Shown here: piece by piece, positions 27,274 through 35,475 of the stretch
Numbering within the stretch: position 1 is the first letter of the stretch
How the letters are laid out: each line of letters starts with the position of its first letter
Source of the DNA: JAKACA01 sp963769255
GTDB lineage: Bacteria > Actinomycetota > Acidimicrobiia > Acidimicrobiales > Bog-793
Assembly: GCA_963769255.1 (NCBI GenBank)
Contig: CAVYKV010000003.1
Coordinates: 62,001-126,000, forward strand
Reading direction: 5' to 3'
DNA: 64,000 nucleotides
Notes under the pieces: model-generated
Databases searched by the model: none
Told to the model about the DNA's origin: nothing
The model's input: the letters and a program-made list of their open reading frames with translations, nothing else
Translations under genes and position numbers: made by a program

Positions 27274-28329
27274 ATGGCGCGGCCGATCTGGACCGGGGCG
27301 CTCAGCTTTGGTCTCGTGAACGTGCCGGTCGGCCTGTATTCGGCGACCGACGACAAGACGGTGCACTTCAACCAATTGGAGCGGGGCACCTCGGATCGCG
27401 TCCGCAACAAGCGGGTGAACGAGCGAACGGGGGAGGAGGTCGCCTACGACGCCATCGTGAAGGGCTACGACCTCGGCGGCGGGCGCTACGTCGTCATCAA
27501 CCCGGAGGAGCTGGAGGCCGTCGAGCCCGGCCGGTCCCGCAACATCGAGATCACCGACTTCGTGGATCTCGACGAGATCGACCCCGTCTACTACAAGTCC
27601 ACCTATTACCTCGCCCCCCAGAACGAGGCGTCCGAGCGCGCCTACGCCCTTCTGCGCCAGGCGATGGGCGAGACGAACAAGGTCGGCATCGCCACGCTCG
27701 TCATGCGCGGCAAGGAGCACCTCGTCGCCATCCGGCCGAGCGAGGAGGTGCTCGCCCTCGAGACGATGTACTTCGCCGACGAGGTGCGCGACCCCGTCGC
27801 GGAGCTGGGGTCGCTGCCGAGCGAGGACATCACGTTCCAGGGGCGCGAGCTCGACACCGCCAAGCTGCTCGTCGACTCGATGACGACGAGCTGGCAGCCG
27901 GACGCCTATCGGGACACCTACCGGGCCGCCGTGGAGGATCTCATCGACCGGAAGAGCCGTGGAGAGGTCATCGAGGTCGGCACGCAAGCCCCGGAGCCCG
28001 CCCCCGTCGTCGACCTCATGGAGGCCCTGCGGGCCAGCGTCGAAGCCGCCCGCCAGAAGCGCCGTGGTGGCTCCGGTTCCGGCTCCGGCGGCCCGGGTGA
28101 GGCCCCGGAGGAGCTGCGAGCGGCCGTCGGCGACGACGGCCCGGCAGGGGAAACGACCGACGGCGGCACCTCCTCCCGAGCCTCCAAGGCCGAGCTCGCC
28201 GAGCGGGCAGCTGGGCTCGAGATCGCCGGCCGCTCCAAGATGAGCCGCGACGAACTGGCGGCCGCCATCGCCGCCGCCGAGGAGACGCAGGGAGCAGCGG
28301 CCCCCTCCCGGCGCAGGAAGGCATCCTGA
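27274..28329 (+). CDS. ku: Ku DNA end-binding protein for non-homologous end joining
   Basis: This 351-residue protein has the Ku core (MARPIWTGALSFGLVNVPVGL, then RVRNKRVNERTGEEV, then TYYLAPQNEASERAYALLRQA), which encircles broken DNA ends and recruits LigD. The C-terminus has a low-complexity Gly/Ser linker and a short SAP/HeH-like module (SKAELAERAAGLEIAGRSKM, then SRDELAAAI), which may bind DNA. The match of that module to the protein at 11906-12232 is notable. No ligD gene is adjacent. Confidence 0.93.
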   Translation: MARPIWTGALSFGLVNVPVGLYSATDDKTVHFNQLERGTSDRVRNKRVNERTGEEVAYDAIVKGYDLGGGRYVVINPEELEAVEPGRSRNIEITDFVDLDEIDPVYYKSTYYLAPQNEASERAYALLRQAMGETNKVGIATLVMRGKEHLVAIRPSEEVLALETMYFADEVRDPVAELGSLPSEDITFQGRELDTAKLLVDSMTTSWQPDAYRDTYRAAVEDLIDRKSRGEVIEVGTQAPEPAPVVDLMEALRASVEAARQKRRGGSGSGSGGPGEAPEELRAAVGDDGPAGETTDGGTSSRASKAELAERAAGLEIAGRSKMSRDELAAAIAAAEETQGAAAPSRRRKAS

Positions 28330-28388
28330 GCCCCGGCAGCAGCGCCGTCGCCGGCACTCGCGCCGGCCTCGCCCCCTGATCGGCCCGG

Positions 28389-30362
28389 TCACATCTTCGC
28401 CAGGTCCCCGAACCGGGCGTAATTCGAGATGAAGCTCAGCTTGGAGAGCCCCGTGGGGCCGTTGCGATGCTTGGCGATGAGCACCTCGGCGACGCCCCGG
28501 TCGCTCGAGTCCGGGTTGTAGACCTCGTCCCGGTAGATGAACATCACCACGTCGGCGTCCTGCTCGATCGCCCCGCTGTTGTGGGAGACGACGCCGTTGG
28601 CGACGAAGCTGTGGGTACCGGGCACGTAGGCGTCGAACACCTCCTCCTCGCCGGCCGGCTGGATGTCGACGACCGTCGCCCAGCCGATGGCGCCGGGCTC
28701 GACTGCTCGGCGGCCGGTGAGCGGCCGGACAGCCACGGTCCCCCGAGATGACCCGGCATCGTCCGCCCGGCCGTCGCCGTCGGGGGCGGGGGCGGGGGCC
28801 ATGGCGCCGTCCCCAGCAGGTCCGCCGGCCGGCGCCTCGGGCAGCTCGGCGACGGCGACGACGGATCCGAGCGTGAGCTCGCCCACCGGCCGCCACCCGT
28901 CGGGCGTGAGGAGGGGATGGTTGGACGTGGCACGGAGCAGCTGTCCCGTCGAGAGACGGACCGCCTGAACGGGCTTCGCTCCCGTCGACCAGGCTTGCAC
29001 CATGACGGAGGTGACGAGGCGGAAGTCGTCGTCGAGCGACCAGACGGCCGCGTTCGCCTCCCCGCGCCGGGCCAGGTCCCGGATCGTGACGGGCGGGGCG
29101 TCTGCCAGGGCCACGACCGTGTCGCCCGCCAGGCACTCTCTCAGGTCGGCGAGCATGGGTCGCTTGTCCGCCCTCGACTCGAGGTTGCGGGAGAGCTGGC
29201 TGAGGGCGACGACGGGGATCTTGAGCTCGCGGGCGAGGAGCTTGAGTCCACGGGAGATCTCCGAGATCTCGACCTGCCGGCTCTCGGCCGCCATCCGTCC
29301 CGTCATGAGCTGGAGGTAGTCGACGACGACGAGGCCGAGTCCGCCCTCCGTGCTCTTCATCCGCCGCGCCTTGGCGCGGATGTCCATGACCGTGACGTTG
29401 GGGTTGTCGTCGATGTAGAGGGGCGACGTCCCGATGCGGCCGATGGCGCCGGCGATCTTCGACCAGTCGCTCTCGACGAGCTTGCCGTTGCGCAGGCGCC
29501 CGGCGTCCACGCGGGCCTCGGCGCAGAGCACCCGCTGGGCGAGCTCCAGGTGGCTCATCTCGAGGGAGAAGAAGAGCACCGGGGTCCCCGTGCGGGCGGC
29601 ATGGGCCGCCAAACCGAGGGCGAAGGCCGTCTTCCCCATGGAGGGGCGGGCGCCCACGACGACGAGGTTGGAGGGCTGCAGGCCGTACAGCTCGTGATCG
29701 AGGTCCTGGTAGCCCGTGGCGACCCCGGTGATGGTCTCACCCCGGTTGGCGAGGTACTCGAGGTGGTCGAGGCTGTCGGCCAGGAGCTCCTTCAGCGAGC
29801 GGGTGGTGTCGCTGGCACGGCGCTGCGCCACGTCGAAGACCATGGCCTCGGCGCGGTCGAGCGCTTGCGTGACGTCGGTCGGCAGTTCGTAACCGATCTC
29901 GGCGATCTCGTAGGCCACGCCGATGAGGCGCCGCAGGACGGCGTGCTCGGCCACGATGCGGGCATAACGAGTGGCGCTCGAGATCGCCGGCGTGTTCGCC
30001 TGCAGCGACAGGAGCGTGGAGGCCCCGCCGGAGGCCTCGAGGGAGCCGATGCGGCGCATCTCCTCGGCCACGGTGACGGCGTCCGCCGGCTCGCCGCGGC
30101 TGTAGAGCCCGGTGACGGCCGAGAAGATGTGGGAGTGGGAGGGCTTGTAGAAGTCGTCCGCCCCCACTTCCTGCACGGCGACGGCGATGGCGTCGCGAGA
30201 GAGCAGCATCGCACCGAGCAGCGACTCCTCCGCCTCGAAGCTGTGAGGTGGGATCCGGCTGACGTTGCGGCCCTCCGACGGCCCGGACCCGAGGTCCGCT
30301 GCGCCTGGGCGAACCCGCCGCGGCTGACGGGACGAGGTCTGGATGGGTGGGACGGTCGCCAT
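28389..30362 (-). CDS. dnaB: Replicative DNA helicase DnaB containing a mini-intein
   Basis: The 657-residue translation consists of a normal DnaB split by a 186-residue intein at residues 410-595. The 471-residue extein has the N-terminal domain (PPHSFEAEESLLGAMLLS), Walker A GARPSMGKTAF, Walker B LVVVDYLQLM, and the arginine-finger region ending DLRE before the insertion. It resumes SGAIEQDADVVMFIYRD after splicing. DnaB unwinds DNA at the fork. The gene ends the rpsF-ssb-rpsR-rplI-dnaB block, although 242 bp separate it from rplI. Spliced product is required for function. Confidence 0.95.
   Translation of the reverse strand: MATVPPIQTSSRQPRRVRPGAADLGSGPSEGRNVSRIPPHSFEAEESLLGAMLLSRDAIAVAVQEVGADDFYKPSHSHIFSAVTGLYSRGEPADAVTVAEEMRRIGSLEASGGASTLLSLQANTPAISSATRYARIVAEHAVLRRLIGVAYEIAEIGYELPTDVTQALDRAEAMVFDVAQRRASDTTRSLKELLADSLDHLEYLANRGETITGVATGYQDLDHELYGLQPSNLVVVGARPSMGKTAFALGLAAHAARTGTPVLFFSLEMSHLELAQRVLCAEARVDAGRLRNGKLVESDWSKIAGAIGRIGTSPLYIDDNPNVTVMDIRAKARRMKSTEGGLGLVVVDYLQLMTGRMAAESRQVEISEISRGLKLLARELKIPVVALSQLSRNLESRADKRPMLADLRECLAGDTVVALADAPPVTIRDLARRGEANAAVWSLDDDFRLVTSVMVQAWSTGAKPVQAVRLSTGQLLRATSNHPLLTPDGWRPVGELTLGSVVAVAELPEAPAGGPAGDGAMAPAPAPDGDGRADDAGSSRGTVAVRPLTGRRAVEPGAIGWATVVDIQPAGEEEVFDAYVPGTHSFVANGVVSHNSGAIEQDADVVMFIYRDEVYNPDSSDRGVAEVLIAKHRNGPTGLSKLSFISNYARFGDLAKM
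28578..29135 (-). other. Mini-intein (protein-splicing element) within dnaB
   Basis: The element starts at Cys codon 29135-29133 (CLAGDTVVALADAPPVTIRDL, block A). It has block B with the TxxH motif (LRATSNHPLLTPDGWRPVGEL), block F (EVFDAYVPGTHSFVANG), and ends VVSHN before extein Ser (codon 28577-28575). Length is 186 residues. No LAGLIDADG endonuclease is present; a Pro/Ala/Asp-rich linker (about residues 90-130 of the element) fills that place. The catalytic Cys1, block B His, terminal His-Asn and Ser+1 are all present, so splicing should be active. It sits in the ATPase C-terminal motif of DnaB, just before SGAIEQDAD. Confidence 0.93.
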
Positions 30363-30604
30363 GCCGGCCTCAGGATGCCCGATCCGTCCTGGGGGCGGCT
30401 AGGGCATCAAGGTGTGGAATAGCAGTCAAAGGCTGTGGGCAACGCTGTGGAGGGGGAGGCGTGCCGCGAATTGGGAACGGAGGCCCGGCACCGCCGCCGG
30501 CCGAAGGGAGGCCGCGAGCGGGCGCGCCAAAGCGCCTCTGCCGCTTCGCTCGCTCCCCTCGTCGGCTCGGCGGGACACAGCTGAGGTCCATACCGAGCTC
30601 TGCC

Positions 30605-31054
30605 TCAACCCGCCGGGACGACCTCGACGGTCACGTGGAACTCGACCTCCGGGTGCAGCCGGACCGACACCTCGTGCACCCCGATCGAGCGGATCGCCTC
30701 GTCCGTCGTGAGACGGCGACGGTCGAGCGTCACGCCCGCCTGCTCCTGCACGGCCTCGACGACGTCCTGTGTCGTCACCGAACCGAAGAGGCGGCCTTCG
30801 GCTCCAGCCCGGGCGGGGATGCGGATCACCAGCGGGACGAGCCTGCGGGCGACGGTCTCGGCGCCCTCGCGGTCGCGGGCGTCCTTCACGTCACGCGAGC
30901 GTCGCATGGCCTGCGCTTGCTGCTCGATCTTCGGCGTGGCGGGGATGGCCTGGCCGGTCGGGATGAGCCGGTTGCGGGCATAGCCGTCTGCGACGTCGAC
31001 GACGTCGCCCCGCTTGCCGAGCCCGAGCACGTCGGAGCGGAGGACGAGCTTCAT
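30605..31054 (-). CDS. rplI: 50S ribosomal protein L9
   Basis: This 149-residue L9 has the N-terminal globular domain (MKLVLRSDVLGLGKRGDVV, DVADGYARNRLIP), the long connecting helix, and the C-terminal domain ending VEFHVTVEVVPAG. ATG 31054 overlaps the rpsR stop as TGATG, which shows translational coupling. It binds 23S rRNA near the L1 stalk base. Confidence 0.96.
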   Translation of the reverse strand: MKLVLRSDVLGLGKRGDVVDVADGYARNRLIPTGQAIPATPKIEQQAQAMRRSRDVKDARDREGAETVARRLVPLVIRIPARAGAEGRLFGSVTTQDVVEAVQEQAGVTLDRRRLTTDEAIRSIGVHEVSVRLHPEVEFHVTVEVVPAG

Positions 31055-31497
31055 CACACCTCCTCCGCCGACGGCACGTCGAGCACGTCGAGGTCGATGG
31101 CTACCTGGTCCTCGGGAAGCTCGCCGTCGAGCGTGGCGGCATCGTCCGCCTCGGGCGTGCCGGGTGCGTCCGGAGCGACGGGCCCGCGCCCGCGGCCAGG
31201 GCCGCGAGAGGAGGGCCGGTCGCTCGTTGTCCGCTGCGTGTAGGGCAGCAGCGCCAGCTCGCGAGCCGTCTTGATGGCGAGAGCGACGTCTCGCTGGTGC
31301 TGGGCGCAGTTGCCCGAGACGCGACGGGCGCGGATCTTGCCCCGATCGGACATGAACTTCCGCAACAGCCCGATCTCCTTGTAGTCGACCCAGGTGATGT
31401 GCTCCTTGCAGAAGATGCACACCTTCTTCTTGCCTCGGCGAGCAGTGTCCTTCGGCGCCCGCCTCGTGCCGCGCTCGCGGTCGTTGTTGCGCGCCAT
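31054..31497 (-). CDS. rpsR: 30S ribosomal protein S18 with long C-terminal extension
   Basis: The first 80 residues are a zinc-type S18 (KKVCIFCKEH, then KIRARRVSGNCAQHQRDVA, giving a Cys-rich set). The protein is 147 residues long, against about 75-90 in most bacteria. The extra 60 or so residues are Pro/Gly/Arg then strongly acidic (DDAATLDGELPEDQVAIDLD). The start overlaps the ssb stop (TGATG). The extension may contact neighbouring S6, which is also extended here. The core call is certain. Confidence 0.95.
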   Translation of the reverse strand: MARNNDRERGTRRAPKDTARRGKKKVCIFCKEHITWVDYKEIGLLRKFMSDRGKIRARRVSGNCAQHQRDVALAIKTARELALLPYTQRTTSDRPSSRGPGRGRGPVAPDAPGTPEADDAATLDGELPEDQVAIDLDVLDVPSAEEV

Positions 31498-31961
31498 CAG
31501 AAGGGCTCCTCGTCGTAGCTGGAGTACGAGGCGTCGGGCTCCGGCGCCGTGCGGGCAGGAGCGGCCGGGCGGCCCCCGCCACCCTCTCCCGGGCCCTTGC
31601 GCTCGTTCTTCGTCACGACGGCACTCGCCCAGCGGAGACTCGGACCGAGCTCGTCGGCGACGACCTCCACCTTCGAGCGCTTCTCGTTCTCGCTCGTCTC
31701 CCAGCTGCGCTGCTCCAGGCGCCCGGTGACGATGATGCGTGAGCCGCGGCGCAGGCTCTCGCTGGCGTTCTCCGCCAGCTCGCGCCAGCAGACGATGTCG
31801 AAGAAGGACGTGGCCTCTTCCCACTCCTGGGTCTGGCGGTTCTGCCAGCGGCGGTTGACGGCGAGCCCGAAGGTCGTCGTTGGCTGCCCGCTCGGCGTGA
31901 AGCGAAGTTCCGGGTCGCGCGTGACGTTCCCCACGAGCACGATGGTGTTCCCGTTGGACAT
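31497..31961 (-). CDS. ssb: Single-stranded DNA-binding protein
   Basis: This 154-residue SSB has an OB fold (NTIVLVGNVTRDPELRFTPSG, then FFDIVCWRELAENASESLRRG), a Gly/Pro-rich linker, and the acidic tail DEEPF that recruits replication and repair proteins. It lies between rpsF and rpsR, as in most bacteria. The tip DEEPF matches the classical DDDIPF pattern only loosely but keeps the terminal Pro-Phe. Confidence 0.96.
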   Translation of the reverse strand: MSNGNTIVLVGNVTRDPELRFTPSGQPTTTFGLAVNRRWQNRQTQEWEEATSFFDIVCWRELAENASESLRRGSRIIVTGRLEQRSWETSENEKRSKVEVVADELGPSLRWASAVVTKNERKGPGEGGGGRPAAPARTAPEPDASYSSYDEEPF

Positions 31962-31988
31962 CTCAATTCTCCTGTGTGGTCATGTGGC

Positions 31989-32477
31989 TCAGCTGCCCGT
32001 GGCCTCGTCCTCGGCAGAAGCCTCGGCCTGGGCGGACGTCTCGGCGGCCTCTGCCGCGATCGGAGCGGGCTCGGCCGCCTCGATGGCATCGCTCCGGATG
32101 GGAGCCGAGGCCCGCCCGGAGGGCGTCACCTCGGGAGCCGGGCTCTGAGAACCCGGCCGCCGACCGCCGGAGGTGGAGCGTCCGGCGACGTGATCGGGCT
32201 GTCGGATGACCTTGTGTCGGAGGACGGCGTCCTCGAGTGCGAGATAGCGGTCGACGTCGGCCATGGCGACCGGCTCCGCCGTCGCCTCCAACACGACGTA
32301 GTACCCCTCGGATCGGTGTTTGATCTCGTAGGCGAAGGTGCGCCGGCCCCAGTGGTGAACGCTCCCGGGATTGCCACCCTTGGAGCGAAGGAGCTCGTGG
32401 ACACGGTCGACCCGCTGCCGGATGTCGCCCTCCTCGAGGCCGACATCGAAAATGACCATGACTTCATAGGGCCGCAT
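31989..32477 (-). CDS. rpsF: 30S ribosomal protein S6
   Basis: This is S6 with core MRPYEVMVIFDVGLEEGDI and the C-terminal core RHKVIRQPDHV. The 162-residue length includes an Ala/Glu-rich tail of about 60 residues (EAAEPAPIAAEAAETSAQAE), longer than usual. ATG 32477 gives the usual MRPYE start; an upstream GTG (32489) lies directly against GGAGGAGG and is too close to it. It is the first gene of the rpsF-ssb-rpsR-rplI operon. Confidence 0.95.
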   Translation of the reverse strand: MRPYEVMVIFDVGLEEGDIRQRVDRVHELLRSKGGNPGSVHHWGRRTFAYEIKHRSEGYYVVLEATAEPVAMADVDRYLALEDAVLRHKVIRQPDHVAGRSTSGGRRPGSQSPAPEVTPSGRASAPIRSDAIEAAEPAPIAAEAAETSAQAEASAEDEATGS

Positions 32478-32520
32478 AGCGGCTGACACCTCCTCCGGAC
32501 CCGGCGCCGTGCGCTCGGGG

Positions 32521-32537
32521 CCCCGGCGCTACCGGGG
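32521..32537 (-). terminator. GC hairpin after panB
   Basis: CCCCGG (32521-32526) and CCGGGG (32532-32537) form a 6-bp stem with a 5-base loop between panB and rpsF. No U-tract follows on the minus strand, so it may be only a weak or Rho-assisted terminator. Confidence 0.3.
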
Positions 32538-32670
32538 CAGGGGTGGACAAGGACGCGGTCATCGTAGCGGAGGCGGGCAGGCGCCCCGGCAGCTCGCAGC
32601 GGGCTGGCGTGAGCAGGCGACGGGTCACAGGCACTCCGCCAGTATGGGGAGCGGGTGTATCACTCGACCC

Positions 32671-33516
32671 TCACGAGTGAGCCGACAACGACTCCTTCAG
32701 CTCGCTCGAGCCGTGGTACGACTCCTCGTCGGAGGGGAACGTGCCGCTGCGGACGTCGGCCGCGTAGCTCGAGACGGCGGCCGTCACGAGGGCTCCGACG
32801 TCCGCGTAGCGGCGCACGAACTTGGGCGGGCGCCCCTTCGAGAGACCGAGCAGGTCGTGCAGCACGAGGACCTGGCCGTCGCAGCCGGGTCCGGCCCCGA
32901 TCCCGATCGTGGGGACGTCGATCTCCGAGGTGATGCGGTCGGCGAGGACATCCGGCACCCCCTCGAGCACAATGGCGAAACAGCCCGCCTCCGCCAGGGC
33001 GACCGCGTCCGACACGAGCGCCTCGGCCCCCGAGAGCTGACGACCCTGCACCTTGTAGCCGCCCATGGAGTGGACGGACTGGGGGGTGAGCCCGAGGTGG
33101 GCCATCACCGGGATCTCGGCGTCGAGGATGGCACGTACGGCCGTGAGGCGGCGGAGGCCTCCCTCGAGCTTGACGGCGCCCGCGCCGGCTCGCACGAGCC
33201 GGGCGGCATTGCGGACTGCGTCGAACGGCTCGGTGTGGTAGCTCATCCAGGGGAGGTCCCCCACGAGGAGGGCTCGAGGCCGCGCTCGTGCCACCGCTCC
33301 GACATGGTGGACCATCTCGTCCACGCCGATGCTGAGGGTGTCTTCGTAACCGAGCACGATCTCCGCCAGCGTGTCGCCGACGAGGATGATGTCCACCCCC
33401 GCAGCGTCCACGAGGCGACCCCAGGGCTCGTCGTAGGCGGTGATCATCACGAGGGGGTCGGCGCCCAGCCGTCGCTTGCGACCGCGGACCCACGGGACCG
33501 TCACGCGCTCGTCCAT
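32671..33516 (-). CDS. panB: 3-methyl-2-oxobutanoate hydroxymethyltransferase
   Basis: This 281-residue ketopantoate hydroxymethyltransferase performs the first committed step of pantothenate/CoA synthesis, using methylene-tetrahydrofolate. The family motifs VMITAYDEPWGRLVD, DIILVGDTLAEIVLG, AVKLEGG, VMAHLGLTPQSV and IGIGAGPGCDGQVLVLHDLLG are complete, including the metal-binding aspartates. It lies upstream of rpsF, where ponA is found in mycobacteria. No other pan gene is in the window. Confidence 0.94.
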   Translation of the reverse strand: MDERVTVPWVRGRKRRLGADPLVMITAYDEPWGRLVDAAGVDIILVGDTLAEIVLGYEDTLSIGVDEMVHHVGAVARARPRALLVGDLPWMSYHTEPFDAVRNAARLVRAGAGAVKLEGGLRRLTAVRAILDAEIPVMAHLGLTPQSVHSMGGYKVQGRQLSGAEALVSDAVALAEAGCFAIVLEGVPDVLADRITSEIDVPTIGIGAGPGCDGQVLVLHDLLGLSKGRPPKFVRRYADVGALVTAAVSSYAADVRSGTFPSDEESYHGSSELKESLSAHS

Positions 33517-33575
33517 GTCTCTCCCTTCCGTCCAGCGCCACTGGCTGCCGGCGGTTCTCGGGGATGTTGCTCTTA

Positions 33576-33581
33576 CTTATA
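33576..33581 (-). promoter_or_regulatory. -10-like box upstream of panB
   Basis: TATAAG on the minus strand lies 60 bp before the panB ATG. It is one of few A/T-rich hexamers in this gap. No good -35 hexamer was found at the normal distance. Confidence 0.25.
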
Positions 33582-33676
33582 CCTCGCCGGAGGACCGTCC
33601 CCGGCACTCGCCCCGCACTCGCCCCGCGAGCGACCCGGGCGACAGCGGCGCTGGCGAACCGGACAGCCGCCGGCGG

Positions 33677-34102
33677 TCACCGGGCGGTCCGCTCGCCCGC
33701 CGGCCCTCCGACCGTGAACATGCGGAGGAGATGGTTCCAGCAGCAGGCGACGCACACCTCGACGACGTAGCAGGCGAGCTCGGCGCGGCTGCGGGTGAGT
33801 CGCTTGATCTCGCCGGGGCCGAGCGCTCGCCCCGAGGAGGGAAGTCGCGGGCCGAAGGCGAAGGACACGTGCACGAGCTGCGACTCCTCGCAGATCGGGC
33901 AGGCCATCGTCGTCTGCCGGCCGAGGTTGCGGGCCACCCGCAGCAGCTCGGGCTGGGCGTCGCAGATGTCGAGGCGGCCGAGGCGTCCCCGGCGGTACTG
34001 GCGAACCACGGACTCGCGCAGGAGGCGGTACTCGATGCGGCCCGGCTGCGGAGGCCCTCCGGCACCCCAGAAGCTCTCCGACCCGCTGTCGACTCCGGCC
34101 AT
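33677..34102 (-). CDS. DUF5318-family protein
   Basis: This 141-residue actinobacterial protein has a conserved region with RIEYRLLRESVVRQYRRGRL, then DICDAQPELLRVARNLG. The cysteine pair CPICEESQLVHVSFAFG and a later CVACCWNHLLRMFTVGG could bind zinc. The homologue in M. tuberculosis (Rv0049) lies in the same neighbourhood between ino1/PadR and rpsF, which supports the call. Function is unknown. Confidence 0.8.
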   Translation of the reverse strand: MAGVDSGSESFWGAGGPPQPGRIEYRLLRESVVRQYRRGRLGRLDICDAQPELLRVARNLGRQTTMACPICEESQLVHVSFAFGPRLPSSGRALGPGEIKRLTRSRAELACYVVEVCVACCWNHLLRMFTVGGPAGERTAR

Positions 34103-34113
34103 CGCCGCACAGG

Positions 34114-35352
34114 CTAACGGTCAGACCACGCCTCAGCCTCGGATCCCCCGCCCCCCCGGGGCGCCCTCGCCGGCAGCTGGCGCCACCACAGGACGGTGAA
34201 GGCGATCGTGAGCGGGGTGAGGACGGCGACCTCGGCGAGCAGGAAGCGACCGCCGAGGAACAAGCCGGTGTCCCAGAGGGCGTGCACGACGATGAAGGGG
34301 GCGAGCCGTCGGAACCGCCGGTAGAGGAGCACGCTGACGGTCGCCCAGAGGAGGATCGGGAGCACACCCCATCCGTAGTAGAGGTGGTAGGAGCCGCGTA
34401 CGGCGACGGCGACGACGACGACCCAGAAGGGCCGCAGCCCGATCTGTTCCAGCCGCCGTACGAGAAACCCGAGCACGACGATCTCCTCGACGATCCCCGC
34501 CACGATGGCCATGGCGACGTAGGCCACCCCGTAGTAGCTCGGCACGCCCCCGACCGACGGGTTCGGGCCGTGGACGCCGAGAGCGTGCAGGAGGAGGCCG
34601 CCGCCCGCGATGGGGACGAGCTCGCAGAGGGCGAAGACGGGAAGGAGGAGGGCGAGGTCGGCTCGCGGCTGCCCACCGTCGAGGCCGATGGCGGCCGACC
34701 CGCCGTCTCCGGCCGGCTGCGACAGGAGGTAGAGCACGAGGGCGGCGGCGGCCAGTGGCAGCAGCACCTCGAGCAGAACGAAGGGGAGGGCGGCGCCGTC
34801 GTGGCCGGGGAAGAGGATGGGAATGCGGTTGCCCGGCCCCTCGCCGAGCAGGTAGCCGACGAGGTCCTGGACGGCCGCGATGGCATAGGGAAGGGGGAAG
34901 ATGGCGAGCACGACGAGCAGCTCGGCCGTGAGCCGGCGGCGCTGCCGGCGCGGGACCGGGCGAGCCGCCGTCGCCACTGGGACGGGACCGCGAGCGACGG
35001 GGTCGAAGGCCGGCGGAGCAGGCGCCGCCTGCAATCCGAACCCGGGCGGACCAGGCGCTGCCTGGAGTGGGAACGCCGGCGGGCCGGCCGCCGTCTCGAG
35101 CGGCCCGATGCCCGCCGGCGCCCCACCGGCGAGGCGCTCACGAGCCGGCGCCTCCGAAGGCGCCGCCGTGGCAGGCGCCGGATCCACGACGAGGCTGCGC
35201 ACGACGTTCGGCGCCACCGCCTCGGGCGGCGAGATCCAGCCCGTCCAGTTGCGGCCGTCCCACCACCGCCACGCGGAGCGTCCCCACGGATCTCGGTACC
35301 AGCCGGGGCCCGACGACCCGTCGTTCCCCGCCGGCTGACCGCTCTCGGGCAT
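34114..35352 (-). CDS. CPBP-family intramembrane protease-like protein with N-terminal DUF2510
   Basis: This is a 412-residue protein. Residues 15-40 form a DUF2510 Trp-rich motif (GWYRDPWGRSAWRWWDGRNW). A Pro/Ala-rich disordered stretch follows to about residue 140, then about eight membrane helices. The CPBP motifs are GIVEEIVVLGFLVRRLEQIG (EExxxR-like) and AVRGSYHLYYG, giving the Glu and His set of a metal-type intramembrane protease. The start was placed at ATG 35352; further upstream frame is the divergent regulator region. Substrates are unknown. Confidence 0.82.
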   Translation of the reverse strand: MPESGQPAGNDGSSGPGWYRDPWGRSAWRWWDGRNWTGWISPPEAVAPNVVRSLVVDPAPATAAPSEAPARERLAGGAPAGIGPLETAAGPPAFPLQAAPGPPGFGLQAAPAPPAFDPVARGPVPVATAARPVPRRQRRRLTAELLVVLAIFPLPYAIAAVQDLVGYLLGEGPGNRIPILFPGHDGAALPFVLLEVLLPLAAAALVLYLLSQPAGDGGSAAIGLDGGQPRADLALLLPVFALCELVPIAGGGLLLHALGVHGPNPSVGGVPSYYGVAYVAMAIVAGIVEEIVVLGFLVRRLEQIGLRPFWVVVVAVAVRGSYHLYYGWGVLPILLWATVSVLLYRRFRRLAPFIVVHALWDTGLFLGGRFLLAEVAVLTPLTIAFTVLWWRQLPARAPRGGGGSEAEAWSDR

Positions 35353-35433
35353 GCCGCACCAGATTATGAGCCCAGCAAGCGGCGGAGGAACCGGCGCCGG
35401 CGGGCGAGAGCCATCCATCCGACTTATCGAACA

Positions 35434-35454
35434 GACATATCGACACGATATGTC
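35434..35454. promoter_or_regulatory. Perfect palindrome (PadR operator)
   Basis: GACATATCG (35434-35442) and CGATATGTC (35446-35454) form a perfect 9-bp inverted repeat with a 3-base centre. ACAT/ATGT at the outer ends fits PadR-family operators. The site covers the -35 hexamer of the promoter for the PadR-like gene beginning at 35476 and lies 81 bp from the divergent CPBP start, so autoregulation is likely. A second imperfect half-site, GACTTATCG, is at 35421-35429. Confidence 0.75.
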
Positions 35455-35468
35455 GGAAGTGCTAAAAT
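35440..35468 (+). promoter_or_regulatory. Promoter of the PadR-like gene, probably leaderless
   Basis: TCGACA (35440-35445) and TAAAAT (35463-35468) are separated by 17 bp and match sigma-70-type hexamers at 5 and 4-5 of 6 positions. The predicted start of transcription falls at about 35475, directly at the GTG start codon (35476). This explains the absence of a ribosome-binding site. Confidence 0.6.
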
Positions 35469-35475
35469 CCCCTTC

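Noticed and set aside
28917..30422. A 501-codon open frame on the plus strand opposite dnaB
   Set aside because: It mirrors the codon pattern of dnaB, is rich in Arg/Gly/Val/Asp without domain motifs, and is the shadow expected in high-GC DNA.
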